Positions 8,769 to 18,203 of a DNA stretch of 45,017 bases are shown here, in pieces. The first letter of the stretch is position 1. Each line of letters starts with the position of its first letter. The DNA lies in the NCBI GenBank assembly GCA_022824395.1, contig JAJDZX010000073.1:1-45017 (forward strand), written 5' to 3'. Source of the DNA: Alphaproteobacteria bacterium. Its GTDB lineage: Bacteria; Pseudomonadota; Alphaproteobacteria; TMED109. The notes beneath the pieces were generated by a model that saw nothing but the letters and a program-made list of their open reading frames with translations, did no database searches and was not told the DNA's origin. The translations under genes were made by a program, and so were the position numbers.

Positions 8769-9368
8769 ACCTGTCCGGAAGGGAAATTCCGCGATTGGGC
8801 CCGTGGTGATGGGTTACAGGATCGATGCGCTGGCAAGGCATATCTGCATCCAGTGCAGCGCCCGGACGACGCCCATCGCTATCCGGCCGGGCGCGATCGA
8901 AGGGCCTGGCTCTACCTGCCGGTGTCAGGTGATGTTGCCATCCGCCCGTCGCCCAACGGAGGTGCCGCCGTCGGAGGCCTGTGTCGAGGTGCATGCTGTG
9001 CGCCGTCTGCCCGTCAACTGTTAGGCCGCATCGAGGCACCGCAAACCGGAGACTACGTAATTTTATGATGTATCTATGAATTAATCGCAAATCCACACGT
9101 TATATCCACATAAAGTGGGTGTCTTTGGTGGCGCATCGTGGCACTCTAGGGCCATGAATGGTGCCACCCATCAAGGACCGCTGCACCGCATCGGGCCCGC
9201 CGGCAGTCCGGGGGAAGCCGGGGAACCAAGCCAGACGTGCCCTGGAGTGCCGCCGCAGCGAGGTCCGGTTCGCGGCATGACATTGCACGCTTCACTGAGC
9301 CTGCCCTGTGCCCGCGGAGATCGTCGTGCGGTGACCGAATGGCGCCTTCAAGCCGGAGACGCGCACCG
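8769..9368. other. 600-bp gap with an AT-rich patch
   Basis: No gene recognised. About 9055-9115 is markedly AT-rich compared with the surroundings and may mark the edge of an inserted segment ahead of the IS1595-type remnant. No inverted repeats matching a downstream end were found. Confidence 0.35.
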
Positions 9369-9908
9369 ATGACCATGAGCCTTCACCAGCTGACGCTGCC
9401 AGAATTTCTCGCCAGCTACGGTACGGAGGAGCAGTGCCTCGACGCGCTTCTTCAGTGGCGTTGGCCCGACGGCTTCGTCTGCCCTGCCTGCGGCCACGAC
9501 CAGTGCCACCGGCTCGCCCGTCGCGACCTCCACCAGTGCAACCGCTGTCGTCGGCAGACATCGGTAACCGCACGCACGTTGCTTGCTTCGACCAAACTCC
9601 CCCTCACAACATGGTTCTATGCCTTGTATGCGGTCGGCAAGGGAGGCCAAGCTAGTACCTCGATTGAACTGAGCCGGGCGCTCCAGATCTCGTACTACGC
9701 CGCCCGGCGTTTGCGGCTCAACGTACTGCAGCTCCTGAACGACGCTGAGCGGCCGCTGGCTCTGAATGGCGCGGCAGCAGGTCTGGGCAGCAGCATTGCC
9801 GGGACGAGGCGACACGCTGGCAAGGACCATCCCGGACGGTCGAGGTTGCGCTCCACGGCGCATCCTGGTTCATCTCCCGTGAAAAGCGGCCAAAATCCGC
9901 CGCACTAG
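9369..9908 (+). pseudogene. IS1595-family transposase, N-terminal part only
   Basis: Starts MTMSLHQLTLPEFLASYGTE and carries the zinc ribbon expected at the front of IS1595 transposases: CPACGH and CNRC with WRWPDGFVCP before it. Then follow LPLTTWFYALYAV and an HTH-like ALQISYYAARRLR. Similarity stops at about residue 134 (near 9770); the remaining frame to 9908 is low-complexity Gly/Arg-rich and lacks the DDE-like catalytic domain of about 170 residues. It is therefore a truncated, inactive transposase. The partner end of the insertion sequence was not found. Confidence 0.8.
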
Positions 9909-10264
9909 CCGAGGCGTCATCGGCGCCTGTTCCGCCCCGCCAGCACACGAACCCAACTCCTAGCACAGCGGACGGAATGGCTCGAGGAGTGTTGTGCGCA
10001 AGCGGCCTCGGGCCGCACGGCTCGGCCGTCGCGCCGACGCAACTTCGGATTCTCGTGTGCGCGTGTGAGCCCGGCGGTCGATGGGCTGCGTGCGAACGTT
10101 GCGCGGTGGATGAGCGCCGCTCCGAGGCCGTCCTCGGGCCTGGGCGGAACTGCGAACCTGATGGACCGAGCCTCGCCGGAGTTCCGATCACATGATGTCG
10201 GTGATGCTTGCTGCAGCCCATCGGATCGACGCCTCGAAAGGGAGCGCCGTCGAGGTACGAGGTA
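9909..10264. other. Gap, nothing recognised
   Basis: No supported gene or repeat. It lies between the truncated IS1595-type transposase and the 3' end of the LysR regulator gene. Confidence 0.4.
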
Positions 10265-11182
10265 CTAGGAGCCCTTTCCCTCCACTAGAAGCGAGACACA
10301 CTTTTGCGCCGCCGGCTTGCGGCGCCCCTGCGCTGTCAGCATCCCGCAAAAGCGGTTTCCGAATGTCGCAAATCCGCTAGCGAGCGGAACCAGTGCCCCG
10401 GATTCCAGATGCTCCTCGATGTAATGGCGCCACCCCATGGCGATTCCCAAACCGTGGATCGCTGCGTTCAGCACGTAGCTATAGCTGTCAAACTGCTTGA
10501 AGCGCGGGGCAATTTCCGGGGCGCCGGCCATCCGGAACCAGTCATCCCACGACACCCATCCCAAATTCGGACGAGCAAGCTCAAGGAACGGCAATGCGTC
10601 CCAGTCACTCACGGGCAGCTTGAGCAAGTCCCGATGCCGGGCGGCAAACTCAGGAGAGCAGACCGGTCCCGCGCTTTCCTCGTGAATGACCACATAGTCT
10701 TCGGTGTCGATGCTGGCTTCCCATGTCAACACTACGTCGGCGGGCGAGTGGGCGGGGAGCTGGCCAAAGTGCTGGGGAAAGGTGATGATGCGTACTTCGG
10801 TTTGGTCGCCGAGTGCCGTCTGGAGAGCGTGGTGCCTCGGCAGAAGGAAGAAATTCGAAGAATCTTCTGAACACGCGATGACAACCTGTTCGCCGTGCGG
10901 AAACAGGCTTGCTTTGACAGCCGCCGCCTGAATCACGCTCAACCCCGCCTTCACGGCATCCCGAAATTGAGCTCCGGCGGCGGTCAGCGTGACGCCCTCA
11001 GGGGAACGGTCAAACAACCGGACTGCAAGCTGCTTTTCCAGACCAGCTATCTGGCGGCTCACGGCCGGCTGCGAAATCGCCATCTCCTTGGCCGCACGTG
11101 AGAAATTCTCGTGCCGCGCAGCGCTTTCGAACGTGACCAAGGCGGCCATTGTGGGAGTTCGGGGAGGCCGGATTCTGGCCAT
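10265..11182 (-). CDS. LysR-family transcriptional regulator
   Basis: 305 residues. The N-terminal winged HTH (about 12-70) shows ALVTFESAARHENFSRAAKE, ISQPAVSRQIAGLE and LFDRSPEGVTLTAAG, the standard LysR pattern. The effector-binding domain (about 95-300) resembles the GcvA-like subgroup, with a WDDWF segment near residue 210 and GLGIAMGWRHYIEEHL late in the domain. Target genes are not evident: nothing divergently transcribed lies within 400 bp, and the nearest gene upstream (11632-12144) runs the same way. It may act on its own promoter or at a distance. Confidence 0.92.
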   Translation of the reverse strand: MARIRPPRTPTMAALVTFESAARHENFSRAAKEMAISQPAVSRQIAGLEKQLAVRLFDRSPEGVTLTAAGAQFRDAVKAGLSVIQAAAVKASLFPHGEQVVIACSEDSSNFFLLPRHHALQTALGDQTEVRIITFPQHFGQLPAHSPADVVLTWEASIDTEDYVVIHEESAGPVCSPEFAARHRDLLKLPVSDWDALPFLELARPNLGWVSWDDWFRMAGAPEIAPRFKQFDSYSYVLNAAIHGLGIAMGWRHYIEEHLESGALVPLASGFATFGNRFCGMLTAQGRRKPAAQKCVSLLVEGKGS

Positions 11183-11631
11183 CTATTTCGAAGTTTGCCG
11201 AAATGAAGAAGGGAACTTTGATCATAAATCAGCCTCTCGCTCGAGGCTACAGTATGCAAGTCAGCTATTTGCCTATGCTGGAGACTTATGTCGTTGCCTG
11301 GCTATCAAGCCGGAAGGCCGATTGCCGGAGCGCGACGCAGGACGGATCGAACAGCGCGGGTGGGCTTGCCGATGACGGTCGATCAGTAGGCCGGCCGGCA
11401 CGGGACCGACGGGGGATGCAATCCGTAGCGGCGCTCAACGCGGCCCATCTCCGGCGCACTGTTCAGGCCACGACATTCGCTGCGACCGCTACGTCAGGCA
11501 ACTTGCTCGTGAGGAGTCACGCACTGAGACCTTGGCCACCATTCGCCGTGCGACGGCCGCTACGCGATTACCGAGCCGGAAAAAGTTGCCGGCGCACTCC
11601 ACGAGGATTCAGTGTCGAGCGAAAAGCGGGA
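11183..11631. other. 449-bp gap upstream of the LysR gene
   Basis: No gene recognised on either strand. It should contain the LysR promoter near its left end; an AT-rich stretch lies at about 11180-11260. Confidence 0.35.
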
Positions 11632-12144
11632 TCAACGGGAGCTGCACGCCTGCTCGTTCACCGCCTGATACTCGGCAAGAAACTTCTCCATGGACTGGTC
11701 GACCAAGGCCAGAATGGCGTCGGGGACCCCGTCGTGGGTTCCGGTGGCGCCCGTTGCCCAAGTTGTGGCGAAGCTGCTTTCTCCGGAATATTCATCATAC
11801 AGGCGCTTCTTAAAGGCCACGATGATGTCAAAGGCCTCGCTCATGAAATTCACGTTGACAAACAGATAAGTGTGAGCCTCGGGATCATGGAGGCTGGCGG
11901 CGCGCAGGTGACCCTCTGCGGCGGCCACAATCGCTTCCCTCGAGAGATTGATGGCTTCAGCTTCCGGGTGCAGCCCTCCAACACGAAGGCTGAAAGGCTC
12001 GCAGTTGGTGGACAGCTTGAACGCTGCCAAGCGCTCGTCCGTTTCCTCGGCTCTTACCGTGCCGGCCAACAGCAGCGAGACCGCCAAAACGGCCAGTCCG
12101 GATACCACGTTCGGGCCGTACCATGTGTTTAGTGCTCTCATCAT
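11632..12144 (-). CDS. Exported hypothetical protein
   Basis: 170 residues. A signal peptide is evident: a short polar start, hydrophobic LAVLAVSLLLAG and a likely cleavage site after TVRA-EE near residue 32. The mature part contains LHDPEAHTYLFVNVNFMSEA and two cysteines (TNCEPF near residue 47 and C167). No family recognised. It is probably periplasmic. The downstream gap before the LysR gene argues against a tight operon. Function unknown. Confidence 0.6.
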   Translation of the reverse strand: MMRALNTWYGPNVVSGLAVLAVSLLLAGTVRAEETDERLAAFKLSTNCEPFSLRVGGLHPEAEAINLSREAIVAAAEGHLRAASLHDPEAHTYLFVNVNFMSEAFDIIVAFKKRLYDEYSGESSFATTWATGATGTHDGVPDAILALVDQSMEKFLAEYQAVNEQACSSR

Positions 12145-12249
12145 TTGTCAGTACGCCTACGAGACAGCCGGCAGCATCTGCGGACAAGCGAATCGGGATC
12201 CCGACACACTACCAAGCGGATGTTCCGCGCGTGCTTGCCGAACTCGAAG

Positions 12250-12450
12250 GCGCGCCATGGCAGCGGTCATTGTGAAGCTCCGCGCGGGCGCTGATTCGCC
12301 GCCACGGGTTCTCCAGGCCCGTGAGATGGGCTCCCAGCCTGCGTCCGGCGATCACCGGCGGGATGCCGCCACCGCGAGGAAGGAATACGGGCAGACGCCG
12401 TCCGGAATCGCGATCCGTCCGTCTCGCGGCACGCCTTGACACGCCCAGCC
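12250..12450 (-). pseudogene. Decayed integrase fragment
   Basis: On the minus strand VIAGRRLGAHLTGLE and NPWRRISARAELH align closely with VIVGRRRGAHLTDLERPWRR of the intact integrase (its residues 297-315). Nucleotide similarity continues on both sides but in shifted frames. Catalytic motifs are lost: where HDLRHSF should follow, the frame gives unrelated residues. This is a relic of a second, related integrase. No att fragment was found beside it. Confidence 0.7.
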
Positions 12451-12608
12451 GCCGCCGCCGCGACCATGATCCGCTGGGGCGGTGGTCGAGGGGGGCAGCC
12501 GTTCACGGGCGCATCCGGTCACCCGATTGATCTCCTTCGAACGACCAAGCTGTTCCTGCAGATTCGATCATGTGGGGACGGCCGTGCGCGTGGCAGCCTA
12601 CCCGGGCG

Positions 12609-13967
12609 CTAGCCCATGGTTCTTGGAAGCCACAACACGATCCCCGGGAACGCCAGCAGGACGGCAACCGTGAGCAGGTCGGCGATGAAGAACGGCCCAA
12701 TGCCCCGAAAGACGTCCTGCAGCGGAATGGCGAGCGAGCGTCCCTCCGCATCGCGGAGCTCGCGTGAAACGCCTGCGACGACGAAGCAGTTGAGGCCAAT
12801 CGGCGGGGTGATCAGGCAGATCTCGGCCATCTTGACGACGATGATGCCGAACCAGATCGGATCGTAACCAAGGGCCACAACCGCCGGAAAGACGACCGGA
12901 AGCGTCAGCACCAGCATCCCGATCGCGTCCATGAACATGCCAAGCACGGCATACGCAAGGAGGATGCAGATCATGATCAGCACTGGCGGCATGTCGAGGG
13001 TGACGACCCAATCCGCAAACACGCTCGGCAGACCGGCGAACCCGAGGAACCGGACAAACAGGAACACGCCCCAGATCAGCGTGAAGATCATGACGGTGAG
13101 CTTCGCGGTCTCCATCAGCGCTGTCCGGATTCTTCCGCCCATCTCGCGGATCGCGCGTTCGCGATAAGCCCTGATCGCGTAAAAGCAGAACACCACCATT
13201 GCGCCGAGCGCGCCCGCCTCGGTCGGAGTCGCCGCACCGGTATAGAGAGCGCCGAAAATGACGCCGATGACAATGAAGATGGGGAGCGTTCCCGGCAGGC
13301 TCTCCAGGCGCTGTCGCCAGGTGAAGCCGGTGATCGACCGGCCAAGGTCGGGGCGGATCCTGCACATGCCGATGATCAGGCCCGCGTAGATCAGGGCCGA
13401 GACGATCCCGGGAAGGAATCCGGCAAGCAGGAGCCGCCCCACGGACTCCTCGACGATGATCGCGTAGACGACGAGGATCGCCGACGGCGGTATCAGAGAG
13501 GCCAGCGTGCCGCCCGCCGCGATGACCCCCGCCGTCAGCCGACGGTCATAGGCATTGCGCATCATGTCGGGGATGGCAATCCTGGAAAACACGGCCGCCG
13601 TCGCGGTTGAAGCGCCAGACACCGCCGCAAAGCCCGCGGCCGCAAACACGGTCGCAACGGCGAGCCCGCCGGGAACCCAGCCGAACCAGCGCCGCGCGGC
13701 CTCGAACAGCCGCGCCGTCAGACCGGCGTGAAAGGCGAGAAAGCCGATCAGGATGAAGAGCGGCAGCACGGAGAGCGGGTAAGTGACCGCCTTCGAATGC
13801 GGGATCGTGCCGGCGATTCCCGCGGCCACGTCCCAGTTCCTGAGCGCCAATAGACCGAGAAAGCCGGTCAGCGCCGCCGCGACATAGACGCGGACGCCGA
13901 TGACCACCAGCGCGATGAGCAGGCCAACCCCGGCAATCCCGATGGTGACGTTGTCCAGGCCGAACAT
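12609..13967 (-). CDS. dctM: TRAP transporter large permease
   Basis: 452-residue polytopic membrane protein, about 12 hydrophobic segments, forming the ion-coupled channel of a tripartite TRAP carboxylate importer. Typical DctM features are AAVSGASTATAAVFSRIAIPDM, LIPPSAILVVYAIIVEESVG, FGALYTGAATPTEAGALGA and LITPPIGLNCFVVAGVS. Its ATG overlaps the TGA of the upstream dctQ by one base, so the two are coupled. Length is normal. The operon order on the minus strand is dctP, dctQ, dctM. The substrate, probably an organic acid or related anion, cannot be told from the sequence. Confidence 0.93.
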   Translation of the reverse strand: MFGLDNVTIGIAGVGLLIALVVIGVRVYVAAALTGFLGLLALRNWDVAAGIAGTIPHSKAVTYPLSVLPLFILIGFLAFHAGLTARLFEAARRWFGWVPGGLAVATVFAAAGFAAVSGASTATAAVFSRIAIPDMMRNAYDRRLTAGVIAAGGTLASLIPPSAILVVYAIIVEESVGRLLLAGFLPGIVSALIYAGLIIGMCRIRPDLGRSITGFTWRQRLESLPGTLPIFIVIGVIFGALYTGAATPTEAGALGAMVVFCFYAIRAYRERAIREMGGRIRTALMETAKLTVMIFTLIWGVFLFVRFLGFAGLPSVFADWVVTLDMPPVLIMICILLAYAVLGMFMDAIGMLVLTLPVVFPAVVALGYDPIWFGIIVVKMAEICLITPPIGLNCFVVAGVSRELRDAEGRSLAIPLQDVFRGIGPFFIADLLTVAVLLAFPGIVLWLPRTMG

Positions 13968-14605
13968 CAGGCGGCGTTCTCGCCCGGGCCCGCGCGAGGC
14001 CGGTCATCCGGTACCGCGTCCTCGGTGTGGCGGATGTTCTCGGCCGCTGTTTCCTCCACCTCCTTCAGCAACGGTACGGCTACCGGTTCCCGATCGGGGT
14101 GGATGACGAGGCGGACGTAGCCCGCCAGCTGCACTGCGAGGCGTCCCAAGAGGATGGTGAGTGCCACCGGCACCACGAGCTTGGCCGGCCACGTGACGAT
14201 CTCAATGTCGATCGTCGAGTCGCCGAATTCGAAGGCGCGCTCGAAGTGGCGGTACGAGTACGGAATCAGCACCGCGACGATGAAGAGGGCGAGCGTCGTC
14301 CCGACGGCTTCCGCCACCCAGAGCGTTCGCCCCTTGAGGCGCCCGACCAGGAGTTCCATCCGCACGTGGCCGCCCACACGCTGGACGAAGGAGACCGCGA
14401 GCACGGCGAACCCGACCATGGAAACCTCGACGATGTCGATGTAGCCGAAGATCGGCGCCCGAAACACGGTCCGGAGCGCGATCTGGGCGACACCCAGCAG
14501 CATCAGCGCAAATATCAGCAGGCCCGCCACCAGATTGAGGCGGGTCTCGACCCAGCCGAGCCACCGATCGACCGTCGCCAGGCCGCGCCCGAAGCCGTCG
14601 CTCAT
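13967..14605 (-). CDS. dctQ: TRAP transporter small permease
   Basis: 212 residues with four predicted membrane helices in the first about 170 residues (LVAGLLIFALMLLGVAQIAL, IVEVSMVGFAVLAVSF, TTLALFIVAVLIPYSY and VVPVALTILLGRLAVQLAGY) and a charged cytoplasmic tail. The VGGHVRMELL motif after the second helix is typical of DctQ. It links the binding protein to the DctM channel. It lies 72 bp downstream of dctP and overlaps dctM by one base. The long acidic/Pro tail (about 40 residues) is somewhat longer than usual. Confidence 0.9.
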   Translation of the reverse strand: MSDGFGRGLATVDRWLGWVETRLNLVAGLLIFALMLLGVAQIALRTVFRAPIFGYIDIVEVSMVGFAVLAVSFVQRVGGHVRMELLVGRLKGRTLWVAEAVGTTLALFIVAVLIPYSYRHFERAFEFGDSTIDIEIVTWPAKLVVPVALTILLGRLAVQLAGYVRLVIHPDREPVAVPLLKEVEETAAENIRHTEDAVPDDRPRAGPGENAA

Positions 14606-14677
14606 CGAGGCGCCCGGTTCAGCAGCGGATGCACCGGAGCCGAGGCAGACATGACCGACCGGGGCACGCGAAACCCG

Positions 14678-15715
14678 CTAGTAGGACTGCCCCACGGCGC
14701 CGAAGATCGCCTCGATCACTCCGCGGGCGTCAAACCGATCCTGGTTCTCTTCAATCCAGGCATCGATTACCGGCCTGCCCGCAGCGGCCCGGAACTTGGC
14801 AAGCTCGGCATCCGAATAGCGGACCTCCTGCAACACCCGCCGGAGCATGGGCAGGTTCTGCTCGTCCATCGCGATGTAGGCCTGGATCTGCACCTCCACG
14901 ACTTCGTCCTTCACTTCCTCGAGCAGGACCTTGTATTGATCGGGCAGGCTTTCATGCGCGCTGATCGAAAACGCTATGGGGCAGTCGGAGGTGCCCGGCG
15001 TCAGGTTTGAGGTGAACCAGTCCGTCACCTCGTGGATCTTGTAATCGACGTGGCCGTACGAGAACGGAAACGACACCGCGTCCATCGTTCCCTGCTGGAC
15101 ACCGGTGTAGACCTCGGTAGCAGTGGAGCTCGTGGGCGTCGAGCCCAGCACTTTCATGGCGCGCCCGAGCCCGCCACCGGCACGCACAGTGAGCCCATTC
15201 CAGTCTTCCAGCGTCAGGGGGGCCTTCCCTCGGCCGAGGAACTCGTATTGGGGCAGGTAGGAAGAGACGTACGTCATCGCATTCCAGCGGGCGAGCTCCC
15301 GCCTGACCGCGGGATGCGCATAGACCGCGTCACGCGCCTTCCGATTGTCCTCCCAACTGCGCAGCGGCAGGAACGGCATGGTGAGCGCCATCAGTGCCGG
15401 GTTCTTCCTGGGGTGGTAGAAGTTGCAGAACATCGCCGCCTGAAACGCGTCGACCGATAGGCCGTCAAGGTTCTCGCGGGCCTTCGACAGGGCTTCGCCA
15501 TAGTGAAGCACCATGGTCCAGTTACCGTCGGTCTTCTCGGCGATCAGCTGAGCGAGCCGCTCGACACCAGCCGTAAAGGCACGTTCCTTGCCCCAGAGCG
15601 AAACGTCCCAGGTCAGTTTCGGCCCGGGGACCTCCGCCGCCCGCGACACGGAGGCGGCCAGCACCAGCGCAAGAGCCGACAGCAGTGCCAAGCCCGTTCC
15701 ACCCTTTGTCTTCAC
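14678..15715 (-). CDS. dctP: TRAP periplasmic binding protein
   Basis: 345 residues with a signal peptide (TKGG, then LALLSALALVLAASVSRAAE). The frame extends to 15916 but GTG at 15715 is chosen because AGGAGG lies 9 nt upstream and the signal peptide begins there. The core includes LTVRAGGGLGRAMKVLGSTP, whose Arg corresponds to the conserved carboxylate-binding Arg of DctP proteins, and GTMDAVSFPFSY. It captures substrate in the periplasm and delivers it to DctQM, encoded directly downstream. Substrate unknown. Confidence 0.9.
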   Translation of the reverse strand: MKTKGGTGLALLSALALVLAASVSRAAEVPGPKLTWDVSLWGKERAFTAGVERLAQLIAEKTDGNWTMVLHYGEALSKARENLDGLSVDAFQAAMFCNFYHPRKNPALMALTMPFLPLRSWEDNRKARDAVYAHPAVRRELARWNAMTYVSSYLPQYEFLGRGKAPLTLEDWNGLTVRAGGGLGRAMKVLGSTPTSSTATEVYTGVQQGTMDAVSFPFSYGHVDYKIHEVTDWFTSNLTPGTSDCPIAFSISAHESLPDQYKVLLEEVKDEVVEVQIQAYIAMDEQNLPMLRRVLQEVRYSDAELAKFRAAAGRPVIDAWIEENQDRFDARGVIEAIFGAVGQSY

Positions 15716-16007
15716 TGCACCTGGCCTCCTGTTGCCACCGGCCTCTCGTGATGCCGGCGCCCCAACCGCGGACCCGAAGCATATCTGGCCCCGGAACCGC
15801 GCGGTGACTCCAAACCGCCGGCCATCCCGATCAACCACGAGGCGCCCGGCAACTCGATATTCCGTAGACCGGTAACTCGCGCCCGAGGAGGCCCGTGCGC
15901 CGGCGGGACCGACCAAATCACTCCATCGAGTGTGCCCGTTCTACGTCACTCCCCGTGCGTCAGCCTCGAAACGGGCGGGCCCCTCGTCCCGACCGACACC
16001 AGAGTTC

Positions 16008-16571
16008 TCACATCGTGGTCACGAGGGCGCCGGCGATTGCCGCGCAGGCCCAGCCAAGCGACGTCCAGACGATCGCCCGGCGCAGCAAGAACACAGGTGC
16101 CGGCTGGCCGGGGGACAGGATTCGCGTCGCTCGCCAGGCCGCCAGCGGCGCGAGATATGCCGGAAAAAACAAACCGAACGACAGTAAGCCCAACAACGTG
16201 GAGATCTGGATGCCGACAAGTGCTCCGCACAGTGGCTCGGCGATTCCGCATCCGGAAGCCGCGCTGGCGTCAAACACCGCCAGGATGATTGTCGCGAGGA
16301 TGATTCCCGGCAGCAGTCCGGCGGTGGTGAGCAGGCAGGTGTGCAGGAAACGGTTCGGCGCCCGCAGGGAGCCGAACCGGCCTCGGGCCGTCTGGATCCC
16401 GTACCAGAGCACCACACCCCAAAACAGGTCGGAGCCCGCATACAGAGCCACCAGAACCCCCGGCCTTCCCTCGCCGACCAGGTCCCATGGGGCCGTGTAG
16501 CCGATGGCGGCGGCCCAGGCCGCGATACACGAAACCGCGACGGAGGCGAACAGAAGTTGGTGGCGATGCAT
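16008..16571 (-). CDS. Polytopic membrane protein of unknown function
   Basis: 187 residues with about five hydrophobic helices: LLFASVAVSCIAAWAAAIG, VALYAGSDLFWGVVLWYG, LLPGIILATIILAVF, ISTLLGLLSFGLFFPAYLAP and IVWTSLGWACAAIAGALV. Two cysteines lie between helices 3 and 4 (GCGIAEPLC). No family recognised. Coding is supported by the strong membrane pattern over the full length, but no clear ribosome binding site was found. It may be inner-membrane; neighbours give no hint of function. Confidence 0.5.
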   Translation of the reverse strand: MHRHQLLFASVAVSCIAAWAAAIGYTAPWDLVGEGRPGVLVALYAGSDLFWGVVLWYGIQTARGRFGSLRAPNRFLHTCLLTTAGLLPGIILATIILAVFDASAASGCGIAEPLCGALVGIQISTLLGLLSFGLFFPAYLAPLAAWRATRILSPGQPAPVFLLRRAIVWTSLGWACAAIAGALVTTM

Positions 16572-17085
16572 CGTAGTTCAGCGGACAGTGATCGACGTGC
16601 GCGGCAAGCAGTTCCACCAGGTCGGGAAGCGAGCAGAATCAGGACAACGATAGCCCGGATCAAGACCGGGGCCCTTCTTGGCACCGTATGACATGAAAGG
16701 AGTCGAAATTCGTGACCGAAAGACAACATGCGAACGCCCGATGGCAGACGATCGAATTCTCGGCATCGCCGGCTCCACGGAGGGCGGCGGCGTACAGTCA
16801 CCGCACGCGAACGAGCGCCCAAACCGGCGAACTGGGGCGCCGGGACAACCGGCAAAGCGAGGTCTCCCGGTATCGGCACGGTTTCCCGGCAGGGCCCCTG
16901 TAACGCTGGCGGCCTTCCGCGAATTGTCGGCCCCATCAGCGCCGGCCGGCGGAGCCCATCGGATGATGAGCCCCGCCATCCCGCCCCTTCGAGCATTCGT
17001 CAGATCAGGAGACCAAGCCCAACTCTTCCACTTGCCACCGCTTCAGAAGGAACGATCCGGCCGGTCTCCGTTTCCGGAACGAGCG
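16572..17085. other. 514-bp gap, nothing recognised
   Basis: Open frames on the plus strand here are Arg/Gly/Pro-rich shadows without motifs. No RNA gene or repeat was detected by eye. Confidence 0.4.
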
Positions 17086-18099
17086 CTACGCCGGCTTCAT
17101 CGCTTCCCGACCCATCGTCTGCGACGGCAATTCGCCAAACTGCAGTTTGTAGAGCTGCGCGAAGCGACTGTGACTCCAGAAACCGCATTCGGCGGCGATG
17201 TCGCCCACCGTCTTCTGTCCCTTGCGGCACGACAACAACGTCCGCCTCGCTTCAGTAAGCTTCACCGCCCGGAAGTAGCGTAGCGGCGTGGTGCCGGCGT
17301 GCCTGAGGAAGGCCGACTGGATGGACCTGACACTTCGGGAAGTGGCTTCGGAAAGGCGGGCGTAGTCGAACTCCGCCATCGTGCCTCCTGCCATGATGTC
17401 CTTGGCCTTCAAGTAGGTCTGATAGTCGCCTGATCGGGATTCGCTGGGCCACTGGTCGAGAACGGCCTCGTGCAGCGCAAATTCGGCCTCGATCACCGCA
17501 GCTAGCGGACGGGCCACGTTCCGCCGAACCGCCCGGCCCTTAGAGCGGGCACGGATCGCCCGCAGCAGGTCAATCGAGGCCCCACGCAGTCTCGCCGCCA
17601 ATACCGGCGCCTGCAGCACCGTGATCCGGCCGGCTGAGGGGTCGAGCGGCTGGGGAAGTTCCCCGCCGGGCGCCACCCGGTCGAGGGCCGATTGCTCGAT
17701 GCAGACGGCGAGAATCTTGCCGCCTGCCGGACTGCTGAGACTCAGCTCACACCCGGGATTGGTGACCAGCAATCGGTCCCGGCTGAGTTCGACACCGTTG
17801 GCTCGGAACGGAGGGCTCTTGCCGACCACGAGCCCGAGGCTGATCATCCCGTTCGGGCAGCCCACCCGTTGTTCCAGCGCCTGGTTGGCCGCTTCCAGGT
17901 GGAGGGAGATTCCCCCGCCCAGAAAGGCCGAGACAAATCGCCCCCGAAATGCCCCGGGCGACATCTGGACGTACTCCTGGTCATGCCCGGCCAGTTGCTC
18001 CGACTGGGCATCGAAGTCATCGAAGCACCGGTCCACGCAGGCAGGCAGGAATTCGCCATCGGCGCGTTCGGAAGGGGAAGGTAAAGACCGCTCGCCCAC
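17086..18099 (-). CDS. AraC-family transcriptional regulator
   Basis: About 337 residues. The C-terminal AraC DNA-binding domain (last about 105 residues) shows SVRSIQSAFLRHAGTTPLRY, LTEARRTLLS and TVGDIAAECGFWSHSRFAQL with the two HTH motifs. The N-terminal ligand domain (from CFDDFDAQSEQ) resembles the cupin-like sensor of AraC relatives. The start is unsure: the frame is open to 18306, with GTG at 18186 (inside the divergent gene's leader) or 18099. I prefer 18099, which leaves about 100 bp for promoters between this gene and the divergent hydrolase. The arrangement suggests it regulates that hydrolase. Confidence 0.85.
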   Translation of the reverse strand: MGERSLPSPSERADGEFLPACVDRCFDDFDAQSEQLAGHDQEYVQMSPGAFRGRFVSAFLGGGISLHLEAANQALEQRVGCPNGMISLGLVVGKSPPFRANGVELSRDRLLVTNPGCELSLSSPAGGKILAVCIEQSALDRVAPGGELPQPLDPSAGRITVLQAPVLAARLRGASIDLLRAIRARSKGRAVRRNVARPLAAVIEAEFALHEAVLDQWPSESRSGDYQTYLKAKDIMAGGTMAEFDYARLSEATSRSVRSIQSAFLRHAGTTPLRYFRAVKLTEARRTLLSCRKGQKTVGDIAAECGFWSHSRFAQLYKLQFGELPSQTMGREAMKPA

Positions 18100-18203
18100 C
18101 GTTACGACACCAACCGAGAAATGCGTTGCGCGAATGGCATAACCGTTCGAACTCCCGGCCCATAGTCTAACGGGATCGTTGCCCACGAAAACGGAGGACC
18201 GCC

